NCBI GenBank assembly: GCA_964036155.1
Contig: OZ038422.1
Coordinates: forward strand, 83,227,201-83,291,200
Reading direction: 5' to 3'
DNA length: 64,000 bases
Source of the DNA: Diploscapter coronatus
Taxonomy: Eukaryota > Nematoda > Chromadorea > Rhabditida > Rhabditidae
Notes under the pieces: model-generated
The model's database searches: none
Seen by the model: the letters and a program-made list of their open reading frames with translations, nothing else
What the model was told of the DNA's origin: nothing
In this document: positions 62,105 to 64,000 of the stretch, in pieces
Numbering within the stretch: the first letter of the stretch is position 1
How the letters are laid out: each line of letters begins with the position of its first letter
Position numbers and translations under genes: made by a program

Positions 62105-63388
62105 TGTGTTGCGTGATATATCGATTCGGTGGGTCTGAAAGTAATTTGGTTCATTTTGAAGCGTAATGATGCGTAATTGAATTAAAAGTAAAGCAAAGTT
62201 TAAAATGCTGGCGGATATTATGGGTGAGTGACGATTATGCAGTAAGTTGTTGGATAGGTGTATGGGGTTATGAATAATCAAGAGTAAATAGTATGATAGC
62301 CAATAGTATTTAGTATAGTGATTCAATAGAATATCCATTGGTTATAGTTTTATAATGGTCCAATATGTGATTTCTAAATTATAAGAATTAATGATAGAAT
62401 ATGGGATTAATGTAAAAGGCTGTTTGGCTGTTAAACAGGTCAAAAAGTGCCTGCTGCTGCTGTTGCCATCAATCAATAGACCCGGTGTCTTTGAGCAGTG
62501 ACTGGGCTGACTGAGCTGTTGATTCGAATCAGCAGATCGAGGCCCCATCAGGAGTTGGGATTCTTTCGCCTCATTCCGAGTGTAATGAACCCTGACTCCA
62601 CTGCGTCAATCTTTCGGGAAACAGACTTTAGAATGCAAGAATGCACATGCAAACTGCAGAAATTTGAGAGACAGACCGAACTCTGAGGCCTATAATTCAT
62701 CATGGAGCTCGAAAACTTCAAGCATTTTTCAGGTTGAAAATCCATCGCGATTTCGAATTTTTGAGGCAAATCAGAGATGCGAGCATTTTTTACAGAAAAT
62801 TGAATGATTTTATTGTCAGCAATAAATCCATTGATATATAATAAACGATGCATAAGTTGAATATGCAAAATGCTCAATGCGTAGCTTTCAAATTTTTCTC
62901 AAAATAGTTTATTGAACTATTGAAATCGGGCGTACAAAATTGAATTTTGGACTTGCGTCTAACGCAAAGGTCTTGTGAATCTGCGCGTGCGTTCTGTAAG
63001 TTATCTCGAAAAGTGTTTCACGTTAGTTATATTTACTAACGCGTTTTCTTTATACATCTCTGACTGAAATTCATTAAGTTTGCCACAGATAACATGATAA
63101 TCTTGTAGAGAAAAATACGTGATTCTTATTTTATTTCAGTTGATCTTCGGCTATAAGAACTTTGCAATAAAAGTGCAAAAATAATATGTAAAACAAGTCT
63201 CCGCTAAAATATATTTCATAAATGAATATTCTGCATAGTATTTTATCTTTTTTTTTCAAAATATTATCAAACGTTCGTTATTTCACGTCTTTTTCCCATT
63301 CACTTCCAACCCGCTGTTCTCTCTCGCTTAGTGTTGGGGAATAGCGCAGGGAAACAGACTAGCATATCGCATTGGGTTTGCCGCGTAA
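62105..63388. other. Intergenic, no gene seen
   Basis: AT-rich, with a short (CTG)-rich run at 62449-62465. One weak exon-like frame follows TTTTCAG at about 62730 but stops after 24 codons. The last 60-80 bases before 63389 are the likely RNA polymerase III promoter of the MRP RNA gene. Confidence 0.45.
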
Positions 63389-63396
63389 TATAAAAA
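63389..63396 (+). promoter_or_regulatory. TATA box of the MRP RNA gene
   Basis: TATAAAAA lies about 25-30 bases upstream of the predicted RNA 5' end, the layout of external (type 3) polymerase III promoters. A proximal sequence element should lie about 30 bases further upstream; I cannot assign its exact sequence. Confidence 0.65.
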
Positions 63397-63414
63397 GGGG
63401 AAGAAGGGGAGCGC

Positions 63415-63652
63415 AGCCAGAATGGCGCGTAGGAGTGCACTCGCAACTACACACCGGTCCTTCCTGTGACCGTGCACCGGACAGGCATCCATCCGGACCC
63501 GCCCGGTGTTTGTGGGCGAAAGTCCCTGGACCCGCGGTCGAAACGACCCACCGCTAGTCAGCGGTGACCGAATGTGGGAATAGTCGCAGCAAAGTGACGC
63601 ACCCAGCTCAAATAACAGCATAGGGCTTACTCACGCGGCATTCTTATTGCAT
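63415..63652 (+). ncRNA. mrpr-1: RNase MRP RNA
   Basis: RNA subunit of the RNase MRP ribonucleoprotein, which cleaves pre-rRNA. CR-I is present as GGGCGAAAGTCCCTGGACC (63514-63532), matching the MRP form of the element rather than RNase P. CR-V-like AGGGCTTACTCACGCGGC lies at 63622-63639. The ends pair to form P1: AGAATGGCGCG (63419-63429) with CGCGGCATTCT (63634-63644), one mismatch. Between them are a branched P3-like domain (ACACCGG with CCGGTGT; CCTGT with ACAGG inside), then hairpins GGTCG/CGACC and CACCGCT/AGCGGTG. TATA lies upstream, and TTTT at 63652-63655 is a polymerase III terminator. Length of about 240 bases suits the family. Exact ends are estimated. Confidence 0.8.
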
Positions 63653-63655
63653 TTT
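63652..63655 (+). terminator. Polymerase III T-run terminator
   Basis: TTTT a few bases after the closing P1 strand of the MRP RNA. Confidence 0.55.
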
Positions 63656-64000
63656 ATGCTAATGCACTTCTCTCCTATTTGAATAGGAGAAAAGTAGGGA
63701 TAATTCATTACTTTGTAACCCGCATGGTTTTTTAAGGGTATAGAGCGAGATAGGGTGAGATTCCCTTCCCATACTATTTCGTAGGTTACGAAGTAGCGAA
63801 TTATCTAAATTGCCATTGTGATTGTAGTCTCATCAAATATAAATTTCTTAGAGGATCCAGTGGTGAGCGAAAGTTTGGAACCAAATGTAATTTCGAAAAT
63901 GAAGAATAAAATCATTCGTCACAAGCTAAGCTTCCTAAACTTACAAATCTAAGCCTTAGACTTCTTCTATTCTTTAGAGGCCTTACATTTATGTCAGATT
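63656..64000. other. 3' edge of the window, no gene seen
   Basis: AT-rich sequence with short inverted motifs (for example CTCCTATTTGAATAGGAG at about 63671-63688). No coding exon is supported before the window ends. Confidence 0.45.

Noticed and set aside
61746..62166. Plus-strand frames at 61.7-62.2 kb
   Set aside because: Antisense shadows of the Gag-like ORF, which has the zinc knuckle and clean start.
62729..62810. Exon-like frame after TTTTCAG as a continuation of the membrane protein
   Set aside because: In phase, but only 24 polar codons before a stop; no hydrophobic segment as expected.
1..64000. CRISPR arrays, bacterial operons, insertion sequences
   Set aside because: The window is eukaryotic; no regularly spaced repeats or transposase ORFs were seen.

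Overview
The window looks like nematode genomic DNA. It is AT-rich, with many small introns (42-60 bases) that start GT and end in TTTCAG-like acceptors, and several start codons lie 2-50 bases after an orphan acceptor, as expected for spliced-leader trans-splicing. Recognisable genes are nematode-type: a MIG-2 Rac/RhoG GTPase, a cysteine-form selenoprotein-T homologue, Mo25, a transthyretin-like secreted protein, and a C2+RGS protein of the C. elegans RGS-7 type. From memory, the C. elegans mig-2 and SelT genes are also neighbours on chromosome X, so X-linked synteny is likely.

Layout. 1-2443: no gene. 2444-6614 (+): eight-exon Tyr/Arg-rich protein of unknown function. 6733-6996 (+): small single-pass membrane protein. 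8359-9356 (-): mig-2, divergent from the SelT gene at 9893-11672 (+). 13966-16153 (-): ten-exon Mo25. 18133-18814 (+): small type I membrane protein. 19366-20571 (+): GIY-YIG nuclease-domain gene, tail to tail with a transthyretin-like gene at 20759-21293 (-).

23873-55409 (+) is one very large locus. Long transcripts start at 23873 or 26861 and encode a Ser/Pro-rich N-terminus, a divergent C2 domain (27998-29515) and a C-terminal R4-type RGS domain (53994-55409). Six further first exons (39511, 44781, 48797, 49652, 51899, 53344) each begin with ATG and end at a donor whose phase matches the shared downstream exon. The locus therefore appears to make a nested set of proteins from about 870 aa to about 200 aa with different N-termini on the same RGS domain, several of them without C2.

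57363/58108-59239 (+): multi-pass membrane protein with two alternative first exons and an unresolved 3' end. 59.8-62.1 kb is a compositionally different island with a convergent pair: a spliced type I membrane protein (+) and an intronless Gag-like zinc-knuckle ORF (-). At 63415-63652 (+) there is a structured RNA gene with a TATA box, the CR-I and CR-V elements of RNase MRP RNA, pairing ends and a T-run terminator.

All gene models are hand-spliced from reading frame, splice consensus and family conservation. No alignment or transcript data were available.
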